The notes under the pieces are model-generated. The model saw nothing but the letters and a program-made list of their open reading frames with translations, searched no databases and had not been told where the DNA came from. A stretch of DNA of 64,000 nucleotides, from positions 124,001 to 188,000 of the forward strand of contig NZ_JBNAGF010000003.1 in assembly GCF_049801055.1 (NCBI RefSeq). The letters run 5' to 3'. The stretch's first letter is position 1; every line of letters begins with the position of its first letter. Position numbers and translations under genes: made by a program. Positions 41,261-49,076 of this stretch are shown here, piece after piece. Source of the stretch: JBNAGF01 sp049801055 (lineage in GTDB: Bacteria > Pseudomonadota > Alphaproteobacteria > Rhodobacterales > Rhodobacteraceae).

Positions 41261-41283
41261 GTAACGTTTCGGCGGAAAGTTAC
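41261..41283 (+). promoter_or_regulatory. Interrupted palindrome ahead of the peroxiredoxin gene
   Basis: GTAACGTTTC and GGAAAGTTAC (41261-41270 and 41274-41283) share arms GTAAC/GTTAC and TTTC/GAAA with one unpaired base. It is 49 bases upstream of the start codon, overlapping or next to the probable promoter, and could be bound by a redox regulator. Confidence 0.35.
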
Positions 41284-41331
41284 GATATGATCCGGGCGAG
41301 TCGGATCGAAGTTTAAAAAGGAGTTTATGTC

Positions 41332-41985
41332 ATGGGCTTGCGCATCAACGATACCGTTCCGAATTTCACAGCAGAGACCGATCAGGGCAGCATCCAATTC
41401 CATGACTGGATCGGAGACAGCTGGGCGATTTTGTTTTCACACCCAAAGGACTTTACCCCGGTTTGCACCACCGAGTTCAGCGCCGTTGCGCAACTGGCTG
41501 ACGAGTGGGACAAGCGGAACACCAAGGTGATCGGCGTGTCGGTCGACAGTGTCGAAGACCACAAGGGCTGGAAGAACGACATCGAAACATACGCCAAAAC
41601 GGCGGCCGGTTTCCCGATCATCGCCGACAGGGATCTGGATGTTTCCAAGGCCTTTGACATGCTTCCTGCCGGTTTTTACCTGCCGGACAATCCGACACCG
41701 GCAGACAGCCAGACCGTGCGTTCAGTATTTATTATTGCGCCGGACAAGACTCTGAAACTGTCGATGACCTATCCAATGAATGTCGGCCGGAACTTTGCCG
41801 AGGTTCTTCGTGCGCTGGACGGCCTTCAGACCGCAGCTAGGGAAAACATTGCCACGCCGGCGAACTGGACCGTGGGCGACGACGTGGTCATCCCAGTCGC
41901 TGTGAGCAACGAAGATGCCAAGGCGAAATACGGTGATTTCACAACCCATTTCCCCTATCTGCGCACCACCAAGCTTCCCGGTTAA
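41332..41985 (+). CDS. 1-Cys peroxiredoxin (Prx6 type)
   Basis: This thiol peroxidase has 217 residues. The peroxidatic Cys45 is in PKDFTPVCTTEFSAVAQL and no resolving Cys occurs in the usual place, which fits the Prx6/1-Cys class. Other parts include VSVDSVEDHKGW, FPIIADRDLDVSKAFDML and the C-terminal dimer domain (TPANWTVGDDVVIPVAV). The start at 41332 follows AAAAAGGAG. It scavenges hydrogen peroxide and alkyl hydroperoxides. The stop overlaps the stop of the convergent GT25 gene by 4 bases. Confidence 0.95.
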   Translation: MGLRINDTVPNFTAETDQGSIQFHDWIGDSWAILFSHPKDFTPVCTTEFSAVAQLADEWDKRNTKVIGVSVDSVEDHKGWKNDIETYAKTAAGFPIIADRDLDVSKAFDMLPAGFYLPDNPTPADSQTVRSVFIIAPDKTLKLSMTYPMNVGRNFAEVLRALDGLQTAARENIATPANWTVGDDVVIPVAVSNEDAKAKYGDFTTHFPYLRTTKLPG

Positions 41986-42698
41986 GGTTTTTGCGGGCGC
42001 AGAGACACTTGCGCCCGATAGGCTGCCCTCTTGATTTCCCGCGCCAGCTTCCCGTTGGCACGGGACTTTTTTTGTATGGTCGATCCTCCGAGTTCATCGG
42101 TGATTTCGGTCACGCCGTTCGGCAGAATTGTGTGAACTTGTTGGTTGGTGGCCCAGTGCATTTGCAGAAAGGTATCAACTGGTCTGTCGATCACTTCCGA
42201 GGCAGCCAATAATCGGGCGGCAGCGTTTCGTCCAACCACCTGAGCGACGGTTTGCAATCCGATATGACGAGGCAGGAAGAGGCGCGATGCGCCTTGTTGT
42301 GCAACCATCATAACCGGTTTCTCGCGTTTTTTCGCCGGAAGGCGAATGAAGCTCTCAACCGAGGCGTGGGCCATGACAAGGGCTAGCGCATCACTCCAGC
42401 CCGGCTCTGAGACTGCCAGATCGTCCTCAACGATCAGTGCGAACTCCAGATTGCCGTCTACGATCCGCTGCCAGCAGCGCCTGTGGCTCAGAAAGCACCC
42501 AACCTCGCCGGGTCCAAGCGAAAACGGGTAGCTTGGGTGGTGCAGATTGCCGGAACGCAGGTCCACGCCACCGTTTGCAAGAACGTCTCTTCCGATTACG
42601 GCGTCCATGATCTCAGCGTCAGGCAAAACAGCCTTGAGGTGCGCGGCATTCGGTGCGCGTTTCGAATCGCCGTTCATGTGAATGATGAAAGATCGCAT
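41982..42698 (-). CDS. Glycosyltransferase family 25 (LPS sugar transferase)
   Basis: This 238-residue transferase has the LOS/LPS GT25 pattern: MRSFIIHMNGDSKRAPN at the N-terminus, PGEVGCFLSHRRCWQRIVDG and the acidic metal site ALIVEDDLAVSEPGW. Members add galactose or a related sugar to lipo-oligosaccharide. The start at 42698 is chosen because upstream residues are not conserved-looking. It stands alone, convergent with the peroxiredoxin gene, and lies upstream of nothing on its strand; the pnp terminator precedes it. Confidence 0.88.
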   Translation of the reverse strand: MRSFIIHMNGDSKRAPNAAHLKAVLPDAEIMDAVIGRDVLANGGVDLRSGNLHHPSYPFSLGPGEVGCFLSHRRCWQRIVDGNLEFALIVEDDLAVSEPGWSDALALVMAHASVESFIRLPAKKREKPVMMVAQQGASRLFLPRHIGLQTVAQVVGRNAAARLLAASEVIDRPVDTFLQMHWATNQQVHTILPNGVTEITDELGGSTIQKKSRANGKLAREIKRAAYRAQVSLRPQKP

Positions 42699-42739
42699 GA
42701 ACACTGAATAACGCGCGGGCGAACGGCACGAAAGGTCAC

Positions 42740-42768
42740 AAAAAAAGCCCCGACGCATTGGCCGGGAC
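42740..42768 (-). terminator. Rho-independent terminator of pnp
   Basis: On the minus strand, GTCCCG and CGGGGC (42768-42763 and 42752-42747) form a 6-bp stem with one G-U pair around a 10-base loop, followed by TTTTTTT. It lies 28 bases after the pnp stop codon. Confidence 0.85.
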
Positions 42769-42795
42769 TCTTTAATTTCTCCGAAGGTCTACCGT

Positions 42796-44943
42796 TTAGT
42801 CGGCAGATTCTTCCTTTTTCTTTTTTTCAGGAACGATTTCTTCGCCGGTTTCCTGGTCGACGACTTTCATCGACAGGCGTACCTTGCCGCGATCGTCAAA
42901 GCCGAGAAGCTTGACTTTCACTTCCTGACCTTCCTTCAGAACATCCGAAGGGTGGTTCAGGCGACGGTTTTCGATCTGGGAAACGTGAACCAGACCGTCG
43001 CGCTTGCCGAAGAAATTCACAAAGGCGCCGAAATCGACGATCTTAACCACTTTACCGGTGTAGATTTCGCCTTCTTCGGGTTCGGCCACGATCGAGTGGA
43101 TCATGTCATAGGCTTTCTGGATGGCTTCTCCCACCGACGAGGCAATCTTGATGATACCGTCGTCGTTGATGTCGACCTTTGCGCCCGAGGTTTCAACGAT
43201 CTCGCGGATAACCTTGCCGCCGGATCCGATCACTTCACGGATTTTGTCGGTCGGGATCTGCATGGTCTCGATACGCGGTGCGTGAACTGAGAACTCGTTG
43301 GTTTCCGACAGGGCTTTGGCCATTTCACCCAGAATGTGCATCCGACCGTCCTTGGCCTGGGCCAAAGCGGTTTCCATGATCTCGGGCGTGATGCCCGCAA
43401 CCTTGATGTCCATCTGCAGCGAGGTGATGCCGTTTTCGGTGCCTGCCACCTTGAAGTCCATGTCGCCGAGGTGATCCTCGTCGCCGAGAATGTCGGTCAG
43501 GACCGCGTAGGAGCCATCGTCTTCAAGGATGAGACCCATGGCAACGCCGGCAACCGGAGCTTTCAGCGGAACGCCTGCGTCCATCATCGACAGCGAGCCG
43601 CCGCAGACGGATGCCATCGAGGAAGAACCATTCGACTCGGTGATCTCCGACACCACGCGCACGGTGTAGGGGAAGTCGGTCGGGGCCGGTAGAACGGCCT
43701 GCAATGCGCGCCAGGCCAGCTTGCCGTGGCCCACTTCGCGACGGCCCGGAGGGCCAACACGGCCAACTTCACCGACGGAGTAGGGCGGGAAGTTGTAGTG
43801 CAACAGGAAATTCGATTTGAAGTTTCCGTGCAGCGCGTCGATGAATTGCTCGTCATCGCCGGTACCAAGGGTGGTCACGGCCAGAGCCTGAGTTTCACCG
43901 CGAGTAAACAGGGCCGATCCGTGGGTCCGCGGCAACATGCTGGTTTCCGCGAGGATCGGGCGGACATCGGTGGTCGAACGGCCGTCAATGCGCTTGCCAC
44001 CCTTCACTACGTCGCCGCGCAGAATGCCGGCTTCGAGTTTCTTCATGGCGGAACCTAGGTTCGCGTCCTCAAGCTGCTCTTCGGTCAGAGCGGCTTTGAT
44101 GGCATCGCGTGCCTCGGCCACAGCGGTCGTGCGTTCCTGCTTGTCGGTGATCGCGAATGCGGCACGCATCTGCTCTTCACCTGCGGATTTCACGGCTTCG
44201 AACAGGTCGGAGTATTCCGGAGGTGTGAAATCGAACGGCTCTTTGGCGGCGTCTTCCGCCAGCGAAATGATCAGGTCGATGACGGGCTGAATCTGCTCAT
44301 GCGCAAATTTGACGGCGCCAAGCATCTCTGCTTCGGAAAGCTCGTAGGCTTCCGATTCCACCATCATCACGGCGTCTTTGGTGCCGGCAACAACAAGATC
44401 GAGGCGCTGCTCGGGGTTGAGGCGCAGATCTTGCATATCGTCAACAGTCGGGTTCAGAACATATTCGCCATCGACAAAACCGACGCGGGCACCAGCGATC
44501 GGGCCCATGAAGGGAGCGCCGGAAAGCGTCAGCGCCGCCGAAGCAGCAATCATCGCGACCATGTCGGGGTCATTGACCAGATCGTGCGACAGCACGGTGC
44601 ACATAACCAGCACTTCGTTCTTGAAGCCCGGGACAAACAGCGGACGGATTGGTCGGTCGATCAGTCGTGCGGTCAGCGTTTCCTTTTCGGTCGGACGCGC
44701 TTCGCGTTTGAAGAAGCCGCCCGGAACTTTACCGGCGGCATAGTATTTTTCCTGATAGTGAACGGTCAGCGGGAAGAAATCCTGCCCCGGTTTCTGAGCG
44801 CGGGCAAAGGTCACGTTGGCCATGACGCTGGTTTCGCCCAGAGTGGCGATTACCGAGCCGTCGGCCTGACGGGCAACCTTGCCTGTTTCGAGTGTGAGCG
44901 TCTCTTCGCCCCACTGCATACTTTTAGTCGTTACATCAAACAT
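42796..44943 (-). CDS. pnp: Polyribonucleotide nucleotidyltransferase (PNPase)
   Basis: PNPase is the trimeric phosphorolytic 3-prime exoribonuclease of the RNA degradosome. The 715-residue protein has two RNase PH domains (about 1-215 and 310-550, with the LPRTHGSALFTRGETQALAV core), a KH domain (REVIGSGGKVIREIVE near 560) and an S1 domain (IYTGKVVKIVDFGAFVNFFG near 625), ending in a charged tail EKKKKEES. It is normally cotranscribed with rpsO upstream; here a gene on the other strand and a terminator lie between. The leader has several strong hairpins. Confidence 0.98.
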   Translation of the reverse strand: MFDVTTKSMQWGEETLTLETGKVARQADGSVIATLGETSVMANVTFARAQKPGQDFFPLTVHYQEKYYAAGKVPGGFFKREARPTEKETLTARLIDRPIRPLFVPGFKNEVLVMCTVLSHDLVNDPDMVAMIAASAALTLSGAPFMGPIAGARVGFVDGEYVLNPTVDDMQDLRLNPEQRLDLVVAGTKDAVMMVESEAYELSEAEMLGAVKFAHEQIQPVIDLIISLAEDAAKEPFDFTPPEYSDLFEAVKSAGEEQMRAAFAITDKQERTTAVAEARDAIKAALTEEQLEDANLGSAMKKLEAGILRGDVVKGGKRIDGRSTTDVRPILAETSMLPRTHGSALFTRGETQALAVTTLGTGDDEQFIDALHGNFKSNFLLHYNFPPYSVGEVGRVGPPGRREVGHGKLAWRALQAVLPAPTDFPYTVRVVSEITESNGSSSMASVCGGSLSMMDAGVPLKAPVAGVAMGLILEDDGSYAVLTDILGDEDHLGDMDFKVAGTENGITSLQMDIKVAGITPEIMETALAQAKDGRMHILGEMAKALSETNEFSVHAPRIETMQIPTDKIREVIGSGGKVIREIVETSGAKVDINDDGIIKIASSVGEAIQKAYDMIHSIVAEPEEGEIYTGKVVKIVDFGAFVNFFGKRDGLVHVSQIENRRLNHPSDVLKEGQEVKVKLLGFDDRGKVRLSMKVVDQETGEEIVPEKKKKEESAD

Positions 44944-45249
44944 GTGTGTATCCTAGCTGGGAGCACTCCCGGCGCTCCGGGTCTCCCGTTTGAATGGCGG
45001 CCCCATGCCGCCGACCCCAATTCATCCTGCTTCCGAGTGCCGGGGTCCGGGCACAACGTCTCAGATGGAGCGCCCTTACAGGAGTTTTCCGAGGATTGAA
45101 AGGGCCGACGGGGTTGCGGGCAACTTGTCGGGGTTAGTATGTCAGGTAGGAAGCCGCGATCTACTATCAAACAGGCGAGGACGACCGGCTTTCGTCCGAT
45201 CGCCAAGCCTCCGCCAAGCCGTTTGGCCGGCCAAAACAGGGGAATCGAA
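44944..45249 (-). promoter_or_regulatory. pnp leader and divergent promoter region with strong hairpins
   Basis: No gene is supported in these 306 bases. Within it are hairpins CCCGG-CGCT-CCGGG (44968-44981), GGCGGC-CCCAT-GCCGCC (44996-45012) and GTGCC...GGCAC (45037-45054). They lie in the probable 5-prime leader of pnp, where enterobacteria have RNase III sites used for autoregulation. The plus-strand DUF502 gene starts at 45250, so its promoter is here also. Confidence 0.5.
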
Positions 45250-45840
45250 ATGAAAACGACAGTTCTGGGGGGCGTGCTGTTTTTGGTGCCGCTGGCCTTT
45301 GTCGCCATCGTCTTGGGTAAAACCTATCAGGTCAGTATGGTGATTGCGGATCCGCTGGATCAGCTAATCCCAGTCAGCAGCATCGCCGGGGTGGCCTTTG
45401 TCAATTTCATCGCAATCGGCCTCATCGTGCTGGTCTGCTATCTTGCCGGGATGGCGGCCAAACGTGGCCTGATGTCGACCCGTATGGAAAAGCTGGACGG
45501 GCTGCTGGTTGACGTCATTCCCGGCTATGCCATCGCCAAGGGCATGATCGGAAGTGTTGCTCAGGAAGATGACATTGCTGCCCTGTTGAAGCCCGCCCTG
45601 GTGCGTTTCGATGACTACGAACAGATCGCGTTTGAGATCGAACGCGATGAAGAGCGGGCCGTAGTGTTTCTTCCCGGTGCACCTTCGACCTGGTCGGGAT
45701 CAACAGTTGTTGTCGAGGTTTCGCGCGTGCAGATTTTGGACGTTCCAACCCATCAGGCGGTCAAGCTTATGCGGGTTCTGGGGCGAGGGTCTCTGGCAAC
45801 GTCGCAACAATTGAAACTAAAAAAACAAACGCCCGCCTAA
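45250..45840 (+). CDS. DUF502 family membrane protein
   Basis: This 196-residue protein of unknown function starts at 45250 (MKTTVLGGVLFLVPLAFVAIV) after AGGGGAATC; an upstream extension of the frame is not coding-like. It has two membrane helices (about residues 5-22 and 47-70, NFIAIGLIVLVCYLAG), then IPGYAIAKGMIGSVAQ and VVFLPGAPSTWSGSTVVVE, which fit the DUF502 family. It is the only plus-strand gene inside the minus-strand rbfA-truB-rpsO-pnp block. Its stop codon lies in the loop of the rpsO terminator hairpin. Confidence 0.85.
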   Translation: MKTTVLGGVLFLVPLAFVAIVLGKTYQVSMVIADPLDQLIPVSSIAGVAFVNFIAIGLIVLVCYLAGMAAKRGLMSTRMEKLDGLLVDVIPGYAIAKGMIGSVAQEDDIAALLKPALVRFDDYEQIAFEIERDEERAVVFLPGAPSTWSGSTVVVEVSRVQILDVPTHQAVKLMRVLGRGSLATSQQLKLKKQTPA

Positions 45841-45849
45841 TGGCGGGCG
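45819..45849 (-). terminator. Rho-independent terminator of rpsO overlapping the DUF502 stop codon
   Basis: A perfect 8-bp stem CGCCCGCC/GGCGGGCG (45830-45837 and 45842-45849) with a 4-base loop is followed on the minus strand by GTTTGTTTTTTT-like sequence. The loop TAAT contains the stop codon of the DUF502 gene on the other strand. It lies 24 bases past the rpsO stop. Confidence 0.88.
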
Positions 45850-45873
45850 CTGAATTCGGGCTGGTCGCGCTAA

Positions 45874-46143
45874 TTAGCGGCGCAGACCCAGACGCTGGAT
45901 GAGGTCCTGATAACGGGCTTCGTCCTTGCCCTTCAGGTAGTCCAGCAGTTTGCGGCGCTGAGCAACCATCTTCAAAAGGCCACGACGACCGTGGTTGTCC
46001 TTCTTGTGGGTTTTGAAGTGTTCGGTCAGTGTGGCGATGCGCGAGCTCAGGATAGCAACCTGGACTTCCGGGGAACCGGTATCACCGTCCCTGGTGCCGA
46101 ATTCTTTCATCACGCGTGCTTTTTCTTCAACAGTAATCGACAT
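45874..46143 (-). CDS. rpsO: 30S ribosomal protein S15
   Basis: This 89-residue protein binds 16S rRNA early in 30S assembly and is of exact family length. Conserved parts include RDGDTGSPEVQVAILSSRIATLTEHFK, HKKDNHGRRGLLKMVAQRRKLLDYL and the terminus YQDLIQRLGLRR. A strong ribosome site (AGGAGACC) precedes the ATG. It has its own promoter and terminator, so it is not simply cotranscribed with pnp as in many bacteria. Confidence 0.98.
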   Translation of the reverse strand: MSITVEEKARVMKEFGTRDGDTGSPEVQVAILSSRIATLTEHFKTHKKDNHGRRGLLKMVAQRRKLLDYLKGKDEARYQDLIQRLGLRR

Positions 46144-46221
46144 CGGGGTCTCCTTTACAGGTTAGAGTTGATGGCGCAGGCCGGGATGTCGTCCAGCACA
46201 GGCCCATGGAGAAAATCGCCG

Positions 46222-46245
46222 CGGTCTTGACGGTCGATAAGACCG
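46222..46245 (-). promoter_or_regulatory. Hairpin in the rpsO leader
   Basis: CGGTCTT (46222-46228) and AAGACCG (46239-46245) pair perfectly with a 10-base loop. It lies between the candidate rpsO promoter and the start codon and could be part of a ribosomal-protein S15 autoregulatory fold, as is known in several bacteria. Confidence 0.4.
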
Positions 46246-46263
46246 AATCCGCAACAGGAGGGG

Positions 46264-46292
46264 CGTATACGCTCTTTGTGTTGCCAATGCAA
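46264..46292 (-). promoter_or_regulatory. Candidate sigma-70-type promoter of rpsO
   Basis: Minus-strand TTGCAT (46292-46287) and TATACG (46269-46264) are spaced by exactly 17 bases and match the -35 and -10 consensus at four positions each. Predicted transcripts would start near 46257, giving a leader of about 110 bases. Confidence 0.5.
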
Positions 46293-46347
46293 AAGGTTCT
46301 TTTGTTAGGGCCACGCAGTTGAACCCAGTACATTCTGGCTGGATTTT

Positions 46348-47418
46348 CTACGACCCGGACCGATTGGCATCGAGTGTTGGCCAGCCCGTCCGATCAACAA
46401 CGATGATATCATTAGGCCGGATCACATCAGTCGACTGAACGTGAGCAATGACAATTCCATTGACCGAAACTCGACTCAGATCCGAGTTCTGCGGGTCCTG
46501 TGACACTTCGATGTCCGGATCCGGATTGTTCTGGATATCCCACGCGATCAACAGCTGGTCTTCTGTTACGTCGTAATCCAGAACTTGCACCGGGGAACCG
46601 CTGTTGGTCTGCTCTTCCAACACGATGTGATCCTCGCCCTCTCCCGGTGTCACCACATCATCGGTGCCGGCAAGGATCAGGTCGTCACCGCCTCCCCCGT
46701 TCAGATAGTCACGTATGTTATGTCCGAGCTCGTCGGGACTGAGGCGACCAACGGCATCATCCTGCCCCACAAGTGTGTCGTTTCCCCACCCGCCAAAGAG
46801 CGTGTCCTGTCCGTGGCCGCCATACAGCAAATCGTTGCCCAATCCACCATGAACCACGTCGTCCTGATGGCCTCCGCTCATCAGGTCATCGCCCTCGCCA
46901 CCGTGCAGAGAATCGTAGCCTTGCCCACCCGACATCCGATCGGACCCGCCATGTCCCCAAAGAACGTCGTCACCCTTTCGACCGAGCAACTGGTCGTCAC
47001 CGTTCCAGCCCTGCAACGTATCGGCTCCGAAACCTCCATCAAGCGTGTCGTGACCATCTGCACCGTGCAGGTCATCTGCGCCAGCTCCGCCGAGAACCAT
47101 ATCGTGACCGGCATACCCGTTTAGCTGATCCTGCCCATTGCCACCGATGAAGAGGTCGTCTTCTGCCCCTCCAGGTAGGATCAGGCCCGGTCCGGGGTCT
47201 TTATCACTGACGTCCGGCACCGAGAGGGCGTGGCCGGTCATCCCGGCGACATCTAATTGATCTGCGCTATCGGCAAGATCGGATCCGGCCATGCTGTCAG
47301 AGTTCCCATCGAGGGCCAGATCATCCTCGTCTTCATTTGTTGTAATTCCTGATGCCAGATCCATCATGGCGACGCCGCCAACGGCCATCAGGCCCAAAAT
47401 TCCGGCCAGAAAGAACAT
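46348..47418 (-). CDS. Calcium-binding RTX-repeat protein with N-terminal membrane anchor
   Basis: This 356-residue acidic protein begins with a hydrophobic segment (MFFLAGILGLMAVGGVAMM). Residues about 83-215 hold nonapeptide RTX repeats of the GGxGxDxLxG kind (GGNGQDQLNGYAG, GGAGADDLHGADG, GGWGNDTLVG), which form a beta-roll when calcium is bound. A beta-rich C-terminal part (VLDYDVTEDQLLIAWDI, VNGIVIAHVQ) follows. No secretion system genes are nearby, and the N-terminal segment suggests export or anchoring rather than type I secretion. It sits between DUF1643 and rpsO. Confidence 0.85.
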   Translation of the reverse strand: MFFLAGILGLMAVGGVAMMDLASGITTNEDEDDLALDGNSDSMAGSDLADSADQLDVAGMTGHALSVPDVSDKDPGPGLILPGGAEDDLFIGGNGQDQLNGYAGHDMVLGGAGADDLHGADGHDTLDGGFGADTLQGWNGDDQLLGRKGDDVLWGHGGSDRMSGGQGYDSLHGGEGDDLMSGGHQDDVVHGGLGNDLLYGGHGQDTLFGGWGNDTLVGQDDAVGRLSPDELGHNIRDYLNGGGGDDLILAGTDDVVTPGEGEDHIVLEEQTNSGSPVQVLDYDVTEDQLLIAWDIQNNPDPDIEVSQDPQNSDLSRVSVNGIVIAHVQSTDVIRPNDIIVVDRTGWPTLDANRSGS

Positions 47419-47519
47419 CTTACCACTCCGATCACACCCGAAACCCCAGTGTTATGGGAATGGAAAAACCCTATACGAGTCAAAGAATAACCGTGACCAG
47501 GGTTAACGTAGGAGCGTTT

Positions 47520-48023
47520 CTACCAGCGTTCAGGCTGTTGCCTATACGCGATGTACAGCGGGTGTTTCGGATGCCCGTCCTTGGTCAGTCCGAGATGAAA
47601 CAAGGGCTGACCGGTCTTTCGCAACAATGCCTCCACGGCAGGACCCCGGTCGAGATGGGCACCGTGTGTTCCCCATCCCGCGATGACTTGATCCGCCCAC
47701 TCGACGCCGGCCAGAATCGCCGCATCGTTGTCCGGCCCGACCGGGTCACCGGCGGCACGCATCTTGCGGGGGTCGGTGTCACGCCACGCAAATATGTTGG
47801 TGACCTGAAACCCTCCAAAACCCAAGGCTCTTGCTCGTCGTTCACAGCGTTCAACGGTCGGATCGTTCTGAACTTCGGTCGCTGTCGAAGGATTGAGCAT
47901 TACGAACAACGCGCGCCGGCCCTCTGCATCCCATACCCGTGTCAGACTATAGCGATAGTTCTCGCAATCCGAATAGATGGCCGTCGACGGTGCGTCGCCT
48001 TTGGTATGTGAGCGGGTGATCAT
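47520..48023 (-). CDS. DUF1643 domain protein
   Basis: This 167-residue protein of unknown function carries the DUF1643 pattern: YRYSLTRVWDAEGRRALFVMLNPSTA, NDPTVERCERRARALGFGGFQVTNIFAWR and WGTHGAHLDRGPAVEALL. In the wider bacterial world the domain occurs in small stand-alone proteins, occasionally near mobile elements. No catalytic site is evident. It lies downstream of truB by 38 bases and probably belongs to the same transcript. Confidence 0.88.
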   Translation of the reverse strand: MITRSHTKGDAPSTAIYSDCENYRYSLTRVWDAEGRRALFVMLNPSTATEVQNDPTVERCERRARALGFGGFQVTNIFAWRDTDPRKMRAAGDPVGPDNDAAILAGVEWADQVIAGWGTHGAHLDRGPAVEALLRKTGQPLFHLGLTKDGHPKHPLYIAYRQQPERW

Positions 48024-48061
48024 GTCGAGTCTTGCCTTTCGGTCACGGACGGGTCGCGGGA

Positions 48062-48973
48062 TCAGACGGGTTGATTGAACACGCGGCTCGGGTGCAGTTC
48101 TCCGGCCTTGTATACCCCGACGGCAACAGCCTTTCCGTCGTGAGAGGCCCAGGCCTCGTCGCCGTATTCCACATCCGTGGGCAGCACCATTCCGGGATTC
48201 CCGTTGCGAAGCCGGGCAGCGCCCTCAAGGGTGCATTTAACCTCGGGGAGATCTACCAACCCTTGCTCCAGTTGCAGTAGGTGCTCGTCCAGTTCCGATG
48301 TTCTTGCCAGCTCTTCGATCCGTTCGATGCTCAGCCCATCCTCGGCGTCGAACGGACCTGACCAAATGCGGCGCAGTTTCTTCACATGGCCAAAACAGCC
48401 AAGCGAAGACCCGAGATCCCGTGCAATCGAACGGACGTAACCGCCCTTGCCGCAGGTCATTTCCAGAACGACGTGATCCTCGTCAGGCCGATCGACAAGG
48501 ATCAGTTCTTCGACCCAAAGCGGTCGAGCCGCGATCTCGACGTCCGCGCCGTCACGGGCCAGTTTATAGGCACGCTGGCCATCGATTTTCACCGCAGAGA
48601 ATTTTGGTGGCACCTGCATGATATCCCCAAGGAACTGGGGCAGAGCGGCCTTGATCTCTGAGTCCGACGGGCGGGCTTCGCTTTGTGCAATCACTTCGCC
48701 TTCGGCATCGTCGGTGTTGGTCGACTGTCCCAGCCGGACCGTGAATACGTAAGCCTTGAGGGCGTCGGTGATGTAGGGAACGGTCTTGGTTGCCTCACCC
48801 AATGCGACAGCGAGAACACCGGTTGCGTCAGGGTCCAGAGTTCCGGCATGCCCGGCTTTCTTGGCATCCAGTGCCCAGCGAACCTTATTGACCACGGCAG
48901 TCGAAGTCATGCCAGCAGGTTTATCCACCACCAACCAGCCGGAAATGTCGCGACCCTTGCGTTTGCGTCCCAT
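48062..48973 (-). CDS. truB: tRNA pseudouridine(55) synthase TruB
   Basis: TruB forms pseudouridine 55 in the T loop of tRNAs. The start at 48973 (MGRKRKGRDISGWLVVDKPAG), supported by GAGGAACAAG, gives 303 residues; an ATG 18 bases upstream is possible. Catalytic Asp lies in KKAGHAGTLDPDATGVLAVAL, with the further motifs GDIMQVPPKFSAVKIDGQRAYK and GKGGYVRSIARDLG. The C-terminal PUA-like part is short. It follows rbfA in this block, with one gene inserted between. Confidence 0.97.
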   Translation of the reverse strand: MGRKRKGRDISGWLVVDKPAGMTSTAVVNKVRWALDAKKAGHAGTLDPDATGVLAVALGEATKTVPYITDALKAYVFTVRLGQSTNTDDAEGEVIAQSEARPSDSEIKAALPQFLGDIMQVPPKFSAVKIDGQRAYKLARDGADVEIAARPLWVEELILVDRPDEDHVVLEMTCGKGGYVRSIARDLGSSLGCFGHVKKLRRIWSGPFDAEDGLSIERIEELARTSELDEHLLQLEQGLVDLPEVKCTLEGAARLRNGNPGMVLPTDVEYGDEAWASHDGKAVAVGVYKAGELHPSRVFNQPV

Positions 48974-49076
48974 CTTGTTCCTCGATGTCATGCTGAGGCG
49001 CGCGACCTAGCGGATCATCGACGTGCTGTCAAATTGCGCTCAACAAGGTGAGCAGCGTTTGCCCGCCGCCCAGATA

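Noticed and set aside
46585..47124. Plus-strand frame antisense to the RTX repeats
   Set aside because: It is the reverse reading of the glycine/aspartate repeats; its regularity comes only from the repeats on the other strand.
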